Shown piece by piece: positions 41,722-49,560 of a stretch of 64,000 bases of DNA. The first letter of the stretch is position 1. Every line of letters begins with the position of its first letter. The stretch covers positions 15,593 through 79,592 of the forward strand of contig DASZAN010000063.1 in NCBI GenBank assembly GCA_035945115.1. Direction: 5' to 3'. Origin of the DNA: DAHUYF01 sp035945115. Lineage in GTDB: Bacteria; Pseudomonadota; Alphaproteobacteria; ATCC43930; CGMCC-115725. The notes under the pieces were generated by a model. That model searched no databases. It was not told the origin of the DNA and worked only from the letters and a program-made list of their open reading frames with translations. A program made the position numbers and the translations under genes.

Positions 41722-43227
41722 ATGGCGACAGCGCAACGATTCCATCTCCTGGCGCTCATAGCGTTCGCTTGTCTTTGGGGTGCTGCGCATCCCACCGCGG
41801 CCGCCGAGTCCACCTCGGTCCTCATGCACCACAACGACGCCGCGCGCAGCGGCCTCTACGTCGTGCCGTCGCTCACTTGGGAGCGCGCGCCGGGCGTGCG
41901 GCCTGATCCCGGTTTCGCGGCGCGCTTCTCGGGCACAGTCTATGCGCAGCCGCTCTATTGGCAGCCGCCCGGCTCGTCGCCGGCGATGGTGCTCGTCGCG
42001 ACAGAGGATAACGCGATCTACGCGCTCGATGCTGAGAGCGGCAAAGAGGTCTGGCATCGCACGCTCGGCAATCCCGTGCCGCGCTCGGCGCTTTCCTGTG
42101 GCAATATCGATCCGCTCGGCATCACCGGCACGCCTGTCATCGACGCGAAGCGCGGCGCCCTCTATGCCGACGCGGCGATCAAGGACGAGGCCGGCATTCA
42201 TCACAAGCTCTTCGCGCTCTCGCTCAAGGACGGCGCGCCGCTCGCCGGCTGGCCCATCGATGTCGGCGACGCGCTCAAGCGCGACGAGGTCGCCTTCAAC
42301 GCGCGCGATCAGAGCGAGCGCGGCGCGCTCGCGATCCTCGACGACACGCTCTACGTACCCTTCGGCGGCCATTTCGGCGATTGCGGCGACTATCACGGCA
42401 TGGTCGTCGGCGTCGCCCTTGCCGAGCCCCATCGCGTCCACAGCTGGGGCACGCGTGGGCGCGGCGGCGGCATCTGGGCGCCGGGGGGCATCAGTAGCGA
42501 CGGCCGTGATCTCTTCGTCGCCACCGGCAATACCTTGAACGCGCGCGAGTGGAGCGATGGCGAAGCCGCGTTCCGCTTGCGCGCGGATTTGCGACATTCC
42601 GAGCGCCCGGAGGATTTCTTCGCGCTCAAGAATTGGCGGGAGGCCGACGACACCGACGCCGATCTCGGCGGCACCAATGTCCTGCCGCTCGATGTGCCGC
42701 GGACGAACGGCCCTGAGAGGCTGCTCCTCGCGCTCGGCAAGGACCGCCACGCCTATCTCTTGGATCGCGACAATCTCGGCGGCGTCGGCGGCAGCCTCGT
42801 CGCCGAGAGCGTGGCGACGCGCGCGATCCGCACCGCGCCGACCGCCTACCCGGTCGCCGACGGCATGAATGTCGCTTTCCAAGGCGAGGGCGCCGCTTGC
42901 CCTCACCGGCGGCCGGACAATGATTTGACTGCGCTCAAGATTACGCCCGGTTCGCCGCCGCGCTTGGAGACGGCGTGGTGTGCCGCCTTTCGCGGCGCCG
43001 GCGCGCCGATCGTCACCACCACCGACGGCCGCCAGAACCCGATCGTCTGGGTCGTGGGCGCGGAAGGCGATAACCGCCTCCACGCCTTCAAGGGCGACAC
43101 CGGCGAGCCGCTCGCGGGCGAGCGCGGCGAGGCGATGACGGGCCTCCATCGCTTTCAGACGCTGATCGCCACCAAGGACCGCCTTTACGTCGCCGCCGAC
43201 GGGCGTGTTTACGCGTTTCAATTCTGA
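41722..43227 (+). CDS. Secreted PQQ-like beta-propeller protein
   Basis: Protein of 501 residues with a signal peptide (LLALIAFACLWGAAHPTAAA). Repeats of the quinoprotein type are present: LVATEDNAIYALDAESGKEV, ALSLKDGAPLAGWPID, LLALGKDRHAYLLDRDNLGG, WVVGAEGDNRLHAFKGDTGE and the last blade LYVAADGRVYAFQF. Two cysteines lie in ALSCGNIDPLGITGTPVID. It could be a pyrroloquinoline-quinone-binding or a scaffold protein of the periplasm; cofactor residues cannot be settled by eye. It converges with the MFS gene. Confidence 0.8.
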   Translation: MATAQRFHLLALIAFACLWGAAHPTAAAESTSVLMHHNDAARSGLYVVPSLTWERAPGVRPDPGFAARFSGTVYAQPLYWQPPGSSPAMVLVATEDNAIYALDAESGKEVWHRTLGNPVPRSALSCGNIDPLGITGTPVIDAKRGALYADAAIKDEAGIHHKLFALSLKDGAPLAGWPIDVGDALKRDEVAFNARDQSERGALAILDDTLYVPFGGHFGDCGDYHGMVVGVALAEPHRVHSWGTRGRGGGIWAPGGISSDGRDLFVATGNTLNAREWSDGEAAFRLRADLRHSERPEDFFALKNWREADDTDADLGGTNVLPLDVPRTNGPERLLLALGKDRHAYLLDRDNLGGVGGSLVAESVATRAIRTAPTAYPVADGMNVAFQGEGAACPHRRPDNDLTALKITPGSPPRLETAWCAAFRGAGAPIVTTTDGRQNPIVWVVGAEGDNRLHAFKGDTGEPLAGERGEAMTGLHRFQTLIATKDRLYVAADGRVYAFQF

Positions 43228-43238
43228 CGCGACAGCGG

Positions 43239-44474
43239 CTATTCCAGCCGCACGCCTTTCCGCTCGGGAATGAGGAGCGCGGTGGCGACAATGTCGACCG
43301 CGTAGATCACCGCGAGCAGCGCGATCGCGGTGGTGAAGGAGTACTGGTCGCGCAGAATGCCGATGACGAGCGGGCCGAAGCCGCCCACCGCGCGGCCCAG
43401 ATTGAAGAGCACGTTCTGCGCCGTGGCGCGCGCCTCGGTCGGATAGAGCTCCGACATGAGCGCGCCATAGCCGCCGAGCATGCCGTTGACGAAGAGCCCC
43501 ATGACCGCGCCGCCGATCAAGAGCGCGGTCTCGCCGGTGAGCCGCGAATAGACGATCACCATGATCATCGCGCCCGCCTGAAAGGCGAAGAATATCGGTC
43601 GGCGGCCGATGCGGTCGGCGAGCTGGCCGAAGAGCCAGATGCCGACGGCCATGCCGAGGATGGTGACGGCAACCCACACGGCGGATTTGGTGATGGAATA
43701 ATGGAACTGGCTCGCGAGGTAGTTGGGGAGCCAGATCATCACGCCGTAGTAGCCGAAATTCTGCACCGCGCAGAGGATGAGCATGCCGAGGCTGATCTTG
43801 GTCGTGGGCCAATCCTTGACGAGGAGCCGGAGCGGCAGGCCTTGCCGCGGCATTTTACGGTGCGCGAGGAAAATCTCGGGCTCGCCCACGGCGCGGCGGA
43901 CGATGAAGGAGACGACCGCCGGCAAGATGCCAAGGGCGAACATGCCGCGCCAGCCGATGACCGGCAGCAGCACGGGCGTGACGAGTGCCGCCACCAGTAC
44001 ACCCGCCTGCCAACCCAATCCCACGTAGGAGGAGACGCGCGCGCGCTTGCTCGCCGGCCACGCTTCCGCCGCGAGCGCCATGCCGATGCCGAACTCGCCG
44101 CCAAGACCGAGCCCCGCGATCGTGCGATAGGCCACGAGATCCCAATATCCCTGCGCCAAGGCGCAAAGGCCGGTGAAGATGGCAAAGAGCAGGATCGTCC
44201 AGCTCAGCACTTTCACGCGGCCGAAATAATCGCTGAGCGCGCCGAAAAGGATGCCGCCCAATACCGCGCCCACCAAGGTCCAGGTGGCGAGCGAGGCGCC
44301 CGCCGTCGGCGACAAATGTAGATCGGCGACGATCGCCGACATCATGAAGCCCAGGATGAGCAGATCGAAGCCATCCATGGCATAGCCGACCGCAGAGGCG
44401 AAAAGCGCCTTACGCGCGTACGTGTCGGCGCGATCGGTTGGCCCCAACGTCGCTGCCGATTCCGCTGTGGTCAT
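43239..44474 (-). CDS. MFS transporter of the aromatic acid/sialate H+ symporter type
   Basis: Membrane protein of 411 residues with 12 helices. It has AVGYAMDGFDLLILGFMMSA in helix 1 (the DxxD-type motif DGFDLL of aromatic acid symporters), FGALSDYFGRVKVLSWTILL, GLGLGGEFGIGMALAAEAWP, SYVGLGWQAGVLVAALV and FGQLADRIGRRPIFFAFQAG. Such carriers import carboxylic or aromatic acids. GGGGAG precedes ATG 44474. It is the last gene of the minus-strand run that starts at 49416, after a repeat element that separates it from leuD. Confidence 0.92.
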   Translation of the reverse strand: MTTAESAATLGPTDRADTYARKALFASAVGYAMDGFDLLILGFMMSAIVADLHLSPTAGASLATWTLVGAVLGGILFGALSDYFGRVKVLSWTILLFAIFTGLCALAQGYWDLVAYRTIAGLGLGGEFGIGMALAAEAWPASKRARVSSYVGLGWQAGVLVAALVTPVLLPVIGWRGMFALGILPAVVSFIVRRAVGEPEIFLAHRKMPRQGLPLRLLVKDWPTTKISLGMLILCAVQNFGYYGVMIWLPNYLASQFHYSITKSAVWVAVTILGMAVGIWLFGQLADRIGRRPIFFAFQAGAMIMVIVYSRLTGETALLIGGAVMGLFVNGMLGGYGALMSELYPTEARATAQNVLFNLGRAVGGFGPLVIGILRDQYSFTTAIALLAVIYAVDIVATALLIPERKGVRLE

Positions 44475-44513
44475 GATGCTCCCCTGATCCCCCGTTCAGG
44501 AAAAACTTACATC

Positions 44514-44593
44514 GTCGTCCCTGCGAAAGCAGGGACCCAGGGCAAGCGACGGTGACCTGCAACCCTGGATCCCCGCTTTCGCGGGGATGACGG
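44514..44593. repeat. Inverted-repeat (REP-like) element between leuD and MFS genes
   Basis: The left arm GTCGTCCCTGCGAAAGCAGG continues with GACCCAGGG (from about 44514 to 44542) and is mirrored by CCCTGGATCCCCGCTTTCGC plus GGGGATGACGG (44563-44593). Both arms contain their own small hairpins around GCGAAAGC/GCTTTCGC. This pattern is a dispersed intergenic repeat known from many proteobacterial genomes. It could act as an mRNA-stabilising or terminating structure. Confidence 0.85.
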
Positions 44594-44630
44594 TAATAAA
44601 GCTCGCGCGATCATGCGGCTCCTGGAGTGC

Positions 44631-45236
44631 TTAAATCCACGGCACCGCTTGCGCCTGCCTGCGCTCGAATGCCTCGATCTCGGAGCGATGCGAGAGCGTG
44701 AAGTCGAGCTCGTCGATGCCGCGGAGCAGGCACTCCTTGCGGAAGGTATCAATGTCGAAGCGATGCCGGGTCCCAGCCGAGCCGATTACCTCCTGCGCCG
44801 CGAGATCCACCATCATCCGCGCACCCGGCTTCGCCTCGAGCGCGCGGCACAGCGCTGCCGCCGTCTCGATCGGCAGGATGATGGGCAAGAAGCCGTTCTT
44901 GAAGCTGTTCTCGTAGAAGATGTCACCGAAGCTCGGCGCGATGACCGCGCGGAAGCCGTAATCCCAGAGCGCATAGACCGCATGCTCGCGGGAGGAGCCG
45001 CAGCCGAAATTCTTGTCGGCGACGAGGATGCGTGCGCCGCGATAGGGCGCTCGGTTCAGCACGAACTCCGGCTTCTCGCCGCCCGCATCGTCGAAGCGGA
45101 GATCGTGGAAGAGATATTGGCCGTAGCCCTCCTTGCGCGGCTTCCTCAGGAAGCGCGCGGGAATGATCTGGTCCGTGTCGACATTCGGCACCGGCATGGG
45201 TGCGGCGACGGCATCGAGACGCTGAAACGCTTCCAT
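44631..45236 (-). CDS. leuD: LeuD-type hydro-lyase small subunit
   Basis: Aconitase-superfamily swivelling domain subunit of 201 residues. It shows PMPVPNVDTDQIIPARFLRK, FGCGSSREHAVYALWDYGFR and VIAPSFGDIFYENSFKNGFL, the motifs of the isopropylmalate isomerase small subunit. It partners the LeuC-type subunit 10 bases upstream. leuB and leuA are absent here and the pair is embedded in catabolic genes, so hydration of another 2-substituted maleate-like acid is possible instead of, or besides, leucine synthesis. Confidence 0.93.
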   Translation of the reverse strand: MEAFQRLDAVAAPMPVPNVDTDQIIPARFLRKPRKEGYGQYLFHDLRFDDAGGEKPEFVLNRAPYRGARILVADKNFGCGSSREHAVYALWDYGFRAVIAPSFGDIFYENSFKNGFLPIILPIETAAALCRALEAKPGARMMVDLAAQEVIGSAGTRHRFDIDTFRKECLLRGIDELDFTLSHRSEIEAFERRQAQAVPWI

Positions 45237-45246
45237 CGTTCGCTCC

Positions 45247-46662
45247 TCACGCCTTCAGCAACTGGCGGACATCTGTGAACGTCCCCGTCACCGCCGCCGC
45301 CGCAGCCATGGCGGGGCTCACGAGATGGGTGCGTGCGCCCTTGCCTTGCCGACCCACGAAATTGCGGTTCGAGGTCGAGGCGCAGCGATCGCCGGCCGCG
45401 ACGAGATCGCCGTTCATGCCGACGCACATGGAGCATCCGGCCTCGCGCCATTCGAAGCCTGCCGCCTTGAAGATGCGGTCGAGGCCCTCGGCTTCTGCTT
45501 GGCGCTTCACCAAGCCCGAGCCCGGTACCACCATGGCGTGGACGCTCGAGGCCACCTTCCGGCCGTCGGCGACGCGCGCGGCGAGCCGCAAATCCTCGAT
45601 GCGGCTGTTGGTGCAGGAGCCGATGAAGACGCGCTGCACGGGAATGCCGGCGAGCGCCGCGCCGGGGGTGAGCCCCATGTAATCGAGCGCCTTCACCGCG
45701 GCGGCGCGGCGCTCGGCATCGGCGATCGCCGCCGGGTCGGGCACGCAGCCCGTGATCGGTGCCGCGTCCTCAGGGCTCGTGCCCCACGTCACCATCGGCG
45801 CGATCGCCGCGCCATCGAGCGTGACCTCGCTGTCGAAGCCCACACTTTCGTCGCTGGGCAGGCTGCGCCAGAGACGGAGCGCCGTTTCCCATTGCTTACC
45901 CGTGGGCGCGAAGGGGCGGCCTTGGAGATAGGCGAAGGTGGTGTCGTCGGGCGCCACCATGCCGGCGCGCGCGCCCGCTTCGATCGACATGTTGCAGAGG
46001 GTGAGGCGGCCTTCCATGGAGAGGCCGCGAATGGCGCTGCCGGCGTATTCGATGGCATGGCCCACCGCGCCGCCGGCGCCGATCTTGGCGATGATGGCGA
46101 GGATCACGTCCTTGGCAACGACGCCCGGCCCGAGCGCGCCTTCGATGCGGATGCGCATCGATTTGGGCTTTTTCTGCCACAGCGTCTGCGTCGCCAACAC
46201 ATGGCTCACCTCGGACGCGCCGATGCCGAAAGCGAGCGCGCCCATGGCGCCGTGCGTCGAGGTGTGGCTGTCGCCGCAGACGATGACCATGCCCGGCTGG
46301 CTCAAGCCCTGCTCCGGCCCCACCACGTGGATGATGCCTTGGCGAGGATCGTCGAGATCGAAGATGCGGATGCCGTGCGCCACCGCGTTCTTGGTGATCG
46401 CCTCCACCATGAGGCGGCGATCCACGTCGTCGATCCCGGCCATGGTCCGACTCGTCGTCGGCACATAGTGATCGGGCGTGCCGAAGGTGCGATCGGGCCG
46501 CCGCACCGGCAGGCCACGCTCGCCCAGCACCTCGAAGGCGCGGCGCGAGCCGTCATGAATGAGGTGCCGATCGACATAAAGCAAGGTGCGGCCGTCCTCG
46601 CGCGTCACGACGGCGTGCGCATCCCAGATCTTGTCGAGAAGGGTGCGGGGTGATGTGGTCAT
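45247..46662 (-). CDS. leuC: LeuC-type hydro-lyase large subunit
   Basis: [4Fe-4S] aconitase-superfamily subunit of 471 residues. DPRQGIIHVVGPEQGLSQPG, VCGDSHTSTHGAMGALAFGI, LATQTLWQKKPKSMRI, IGSCTNSRIEDLR with the first cluster Cys, and AGCSMCVGMN with the other two Cys are all intact. Start ATG 46662 has AGAAGGA at 9 bases; ATG 46671 is directly on top of that Shine-Dalgarno and is less likely. The sequence is close to canonical LeuC, so leucine synthesis cannot be excluded, but the context is catabolic. Confidence 0.93.
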   Translation of the reverse strand: MTTSPRTLLDKIWDAHAVVTREDGRTLLYVDRHLIHDGSRRAFEVLGERGLPVRRPDRTFGTPDHYVPTTSRTMAGIDDVDRRLMVEAITKNAVAHGIRIFDLDDPRQGIIHVVGPEQGLSQPGMVIVCGDSHTSTHGAMGALAFGIGASEVSHVLATQTLWQKKPKSMRIRIEGALGPGVVAKDVILAIIAKIGAGGAVGHAIEYAGSAIRGLSMEGRLTLCNMSIEAGARAGMVAPDDTTFAYLQGRPFAPTGKQWETALRLWRSLPSDESVGFDSEVTLDGAAIAPMVTWGTSPEDAAPITGCVPDPAAIADAERRAAAVKALDYMGLTPGAALAGIPVQRVFIGSCTNSRIEDLRLAARVADGRKVASSVHAMVVPGSGLVKRQAEAEGLDRIFKAAGFEWREAGCSMCVGMNGDLVAAGDRCASTSNRNFVGRQGKGARTHLVSPAMAAAAAVTGTFTDVRQLLKA

Positions 46663-46702
46663 GCTGCGCATTCCTTCTGCTTCTGCGCCGAGAAGAACAA
46701 AC

Positions 46703-46850
46703 CCCCTCCCCCCTTGAGGGGGAGGGTGTCCGAGGCCCTCAGGGCCTCGGACAGGAGGGGGCCCGCGGCGCGAAGCGGCGCTTCAAAGAGTAGTCGGCGC
46801 CGAGCCTGACCCTTCCCCCCTCCCTACCCTCCCCCTCAAGGGGGGAGGGG
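46703..46850. repeat. 148-base element with perfect 25-base terminal inverted repeats
   Basis: The left end 46703-46727 (CCCCTCCCCCCTTGAGGGGG then AGGGT) is the exact reverse complement of the right end 46826-46850. Each end is itself nearly palindromic (CCCCCTCAAGGGGG). Between them lies another near-perfect palindrome at 46728-46752 centred on GGCCCTCAGGGCC. There is no coding capacity. It resembles a MITE- or REP-type element and sits directly upstream of leuC. Confidence 0.9.
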
Positions 46851-46890
46851 CGAGCGAATTCGGCGAAAGCATCAACCACACGAATCATGC

Positions 46891-47814
46891 TCATTCCTGT
46901 TTGCAAAACGCGTCGAGAATCTCCGCCGCGGTCGCGGGCCAGACATCGCCGCCTGCCATCACTTGCGCAAGCGCGTCTTCGAGCGCGCCGATGCGGAAGG
47001 GTTGCCCGATCACCCAGGGATGGAGCGGCAGCGCCAGGATGCGGCCACCCTCTATAGCCGCTTCCGCGCGCAACACCTCGAATTGATCGCAAAGCTGGCG
47101 TGCGTATGCGTCTTCCGACTGACGGTTCTGGACGAGGATGGTGTAGTCGTCGAGATCATTGGGAAGCGGCATGGCGTGAATGGTGCGGCCCGCTGCCTTC
47201 ATCGCATAAGGCATGTCGTCGTTCACCCAATCGCAGACGTAATCGATGCCCGCCGCAGCGACGAGATCGAGGGTCGCGTCGGATTCCGACCGCGCCGGCG
47301 AGAGCCAGCCGCGGACTTTTTGTCCCGACACGCGCCGCAGCGTTGCGAGCGTCGTCTCGATCTGCGCGCGCTCCTCGGCTTCGGCGAGGCCCTCGTAGTG
47401 CAGGTGATCCATGTCGAGGCCGCCGGCGACGATTTCCCAGCCGCGATCGACGCAGGCTTTGACCAGGTTCGGATGCCGCGTCGCCACCGCCGCGTTTACC
47501 GCCACCGAGGCGCGAATGCCGGCGCGATCGAGCGCCTTCATCACACGAAAAATGCCGACGCGATTGCCGTAGTCGCGGAGCGTATAGTGACGGAGATCGG
47601 GATAAGGCGTCATCATCGCGCCGGGCGGCTTGAAGGGCTTGCCCTTCATGTCGAGCGGGAACCATTCGAGCGCCGGCACCACCAGGAGCGCGATCTTCTT
47701 GCCTTGGGGCCAAGCGATCTTCTTGCGCCGTGGCAGCATCGACCATTGGTAGCGCTCATGGTCCATGCCGTAGCGGCGCTTGGGATATTGGAGATGGTCG
47801 GGCGGCAGGCTCAT
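46891..47814 (-). CDS. Polysaccharide deacetylase family protein, PuuE-like (second copy)
   Basis: NodB-fold protein of 307 residues, MSLPPDHLQYPKRRYGMDHE onwards. Features shared with PuuE allantoinase-like proteins: LVVPALEWFPLDM with an acidic residue, LRDYGNRVGIFRVMKALDRA, VNAAVATRHPNLVKAC, GLDMDHLHYEGLAEAEERAQ, RGWLSPARSESDATLDLVAA, and LHPWVIGQPFRI with a His. This subgroup is linked to cyclic amide or imide hydrolysis more than to polysaccharides. It overlaps the first copy by 4 bases. Confidence 0.87.
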   Translation of the reverse strand: MSLPPDHLQYPKRRYGMDHERYQWSMLPRRKKIAWPQGKKIALLVVPALEWFPLDMKGKPFKPPGAMMTPYPDLRHYTLRDYGNRVGIFRVMKALDRAGIRASVAVNAAVATRHPNLVKACVDRGWEIVAGGLDMDHLHYEGLAEAEERAQIETTLATLRRVSGQKVRGWLSPARSESDATLDLVAAAGIDYVCDWVNDDMPYAMKAAGRTIHAMPLPNDLDDYTILVQNRQSEDAYARQLCDQFEVLRAEAAIEGGRILALPLHPWVIGQPFRIGALEDALAQVMAGGDVWPATAAEILDAFCKQE

Positions 47815-48728
47815 GGCGCTTCTACCACGGGCTCCGACGCTCTGGCGAAATCGTCGCAATGGTGCGCGAGGAAATGCTGCGCGATCTCGCGACCGGTGGT
47901 GCGCCAGACCTTGTCGTGACCGGTGATGTAGGCGAGCGCTTCCTCGAAAGGCCTCAGCCGGTAAGGCTGGCCGATGAGGTAGGGATGGAGCGGAATACAC
48001 ATCACCGTCCCTGACTGGGCGCCCTCCGCATAAAGCCGGTCGAACTGCCGCTTGATGATGTCGGTGTAGGCGTGCGGGCTCAACGCGGCGCCGCTGAAGA
48101 CGATCGCATCGTTCATTTCGAGCGAATAGGGGATGCTGGCGAGCCGGCCGCGCTGCGTCTTGATCGGTGACGGCTGATCGTCGTGGAAGAGATCGCAGCA
48201 ATAGGTGAGACCCATCTCGGCGATGAGATCGAGCGTGCGCTCGGTATAAGTGAGCGCGGGCGCGAGCCAACCATCGAGCTTCTGGCCGGTCTTTTTCTTG
48301 ATCGTGTCGATCGAATCCTGGATGACCGCGCGCTCCTGCTCCTCCGACATGCCGAAGAGGTAGCGCGTGTTGTAAGTCCCGTGCGAGAAGAACTCCCATT
48401 GGCGCTGGGCGCAGGCTTCGATCACCTCGGGATGATGCTCGCAGACGGCGACATTGAGCGAGACGCTGCCGCGCATGCCGCAGCGGTCGAACGCCTCGAC
48501 CATGCGCCAGAAACCGACGCGATTGCCGTAGTCGCGATAAGAATAGTTGAGCACGTCGGGTGACGGACGCGCCCAGGCGGCGCGCGTCGGATTGCGCGGC
48601 GGCTCGAGCTCGTAGAACTCGATGTTGGGCGCAAGCCAGAACGCCACATGGGCGCCGTTGGGCCAGCGGATCTTTGGCCGCCGCTCATCGTAAGGAAGAT
48701 AGTCGTAAAGACCGGGGTCCCGCTTCAT
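47811..48728 (-). CDS. Polysaccharide deacetylase family protein, PuuE-like (first copy)
   Basis: Protein of 305 residues, paralogous to the next gene. FWLAPNIEFYELEPP, YSYRDYGNRVGFWRMVEAFD, LNVAVCEHHPEVIEACAQRQ, WEFFSHGTYNTRYLFGMSEE, DGWLAPALTYTERTLDLIAE, MGLTYCCDLFHDDQPSP and PLHPYLIGQPYRLRPFEEAL are the diagnostic stretches. The two copies may form a heteromer or act on different substrates. It lies 10 bases downstream of the isochorismatase-like gene and overlaps the second copy by 4 bases. Confidence 0.88.
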   Translation of the reverse strand: MKRDPGLYDYLPYDERRPKIRWPNGAHVAFWLAPNIEFYELEPPRNPTRAAWARPSPDVLNYSYRDYGNRVGFWRMVEAFDRCGMRGSVSLNVAVCEHHPEVIEACAQRQWEFFSHGTYNTRYLFGMSEEQERAVIQDSIDTIKKKTGQKLDGWLAPALTYTERTLDLIAEMGLTYCCDLFHDDQPSPIKTQRGRLASIPYSLEMNDAIVFSGAALSPHAYTDIIKRQFDRLYAEGAQSGTVMCIPLHPYLIGQPYRLRPFEEALAYITGHDKVWRTTGREIAQHFLAHHCDDFARASEPVVEAP

Positions 48729-48738
48729 GGGCGCCGCC

Positions 48739-49416
48739 TCAATCGTTGACCGGCTGATAGCGCCGCATGAAGTCGATCACCTCCGCCACCGGCACGACAT
48801 CGGCGTATTTGAGGGCCATGTCGTAGAGATTGGCGAAATGCGGGCTCTCATGCTTGTCGGCGACGCACTCCTCGGGAACGATGGTGCGGAAGCTGCGCGA
48901 AAGGCTGTCGACGACGGTGGCGCGCACGCACCCCGAGGTGGACCCGCCCGTCACCACCACGGTGTCGACGCGATGGAAGGTGAAGAGCGAGCCCACATTG
49001 GTCTCGAAGAAGGCGGACGCCATGCGCTTGTTGACGATGATGTCGCGCTTGCGGTCGACGTTGAGGCGGTCGTCGAGTTCGGAGCGGCGCGAGCCCGCCT
49101 TGATGTTCTGCAGCGAATCCGGCGTGTTGGTGCGCGTCCCCCAGACGCCGCAATCCTCGCCCGAGTCCATGTAAGCCACATGCGTCCACACCACCGGGCA
49201 GTTCTTGGCGCGGAAGAGTTCCGCGAGCGTGTTGACATACTCGATTTGCCGCAAATCGGTCTCGTAGGCCGTCTTGAACTCGTCGACGCGCGTATAGGCG
49301 TGCTGAAGATCGACGTTAATAAGCGCGGGCTTGCGGCCGAAGCCGAAGCGCTTCCGCGTCGGATTGGTTTTCACCTCCTCATAGAGCTGGCGCGCCGTCT
49401 TGTCCGACCGTTCCAT
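48739..49416 (-). CDS. Isochorismatase-family amidohydrolase
   Basis: Cysteine hydrolase of 225 residues. The catalytic triad is visible: Asp in ALINVDLQHAYTR, Lys in IVNKRMASAFFETN and Cys in VTGGSTSGCVRATVVDSLSR. The type, with RKRFGFGRKPALINVDLQ, resembles N-carbamoylsarcosine amidase and maleamate amidase-like enzymes that release ammonia from a half-amide or carbamoyl compound. First gene of the minus-strand run; GGGAGGGAAGG precedes the ATG. Divergent from the binding-protein gene. Confidence 0.9.
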   Translation of the reverse strand: MERSDKTARQLYEEVKTNPTRKRFGFGRKPALINVDLQHAYTRVDEFKTAYETDLRQIEYVNTLAELFRAKNCPVVWTHVAYMDSGEDCGVWGTRTNTPDSLQNIKAGSRRSELDDRLNVDRKRDIIVNKRMASAFFETNVGSLFTFHRVDTVVVTGGSTSGCVRATVVDSLSRSFRTIVPEECVADKHESPHFANLYDMALKYADVVPVAEVIDFMRRYQPVND

Positions 49417-49439
49417 CGCCTTCCCTCCCGAGCCCGATT

Positions 49440-49469
49440 GGCAAAAGATATAGCATTATGTGTTTTGCC
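49440..49469. promoter_or_regulatory. Inverted repeat in the divergent promoter region (candidate operator)
   Basis: GGCAAAA (49440-49446) and TTTTGCC (49463-49469) form 7-base arms separated by a 16-base AT-rich spacer that includes TATAGCATTAT. It lies in the 144-base gap between the isochorismatase-like gene (starting at 49416) and the binding protein (starting at 49561), where one regulator could control both directions. No regulator gene is adjacent. Confidence 0.5.
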
Positions 49470-49560
49470 GCGGTATGCCTGAGCAAAAGCGTTGCATGAC
49501 CGCCGTGCGTCCTTCGACAGGGCAATGCAGCGAAGCGTCTTGAGGGGAGGAGACCACCCA

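Noticed and set aside
41632..43812. A 726-codon open frame on the minus strand across the beta-propeller and MFS genes
   Set aside because: It lies antisense to a gene with a signal peptide and propeller repeats; the translation is Arg/Ala/Asp-rich with no motif, as expected for the opposite strand of GC-rich coding DNA.
44631..46662. Certain assignment of leuCD to leucine synthesis
   Set aside because: Sequence motifs alone allow it, but leuA and leuB are missing nearby and the neighbours are catabolic, so the substrate is left open.
46703..46850. An insertion sequence
   Set aside because: The element has inverted ends but only 148 bases and no transposase; it is better described as a MITE- or REP-like repeat.
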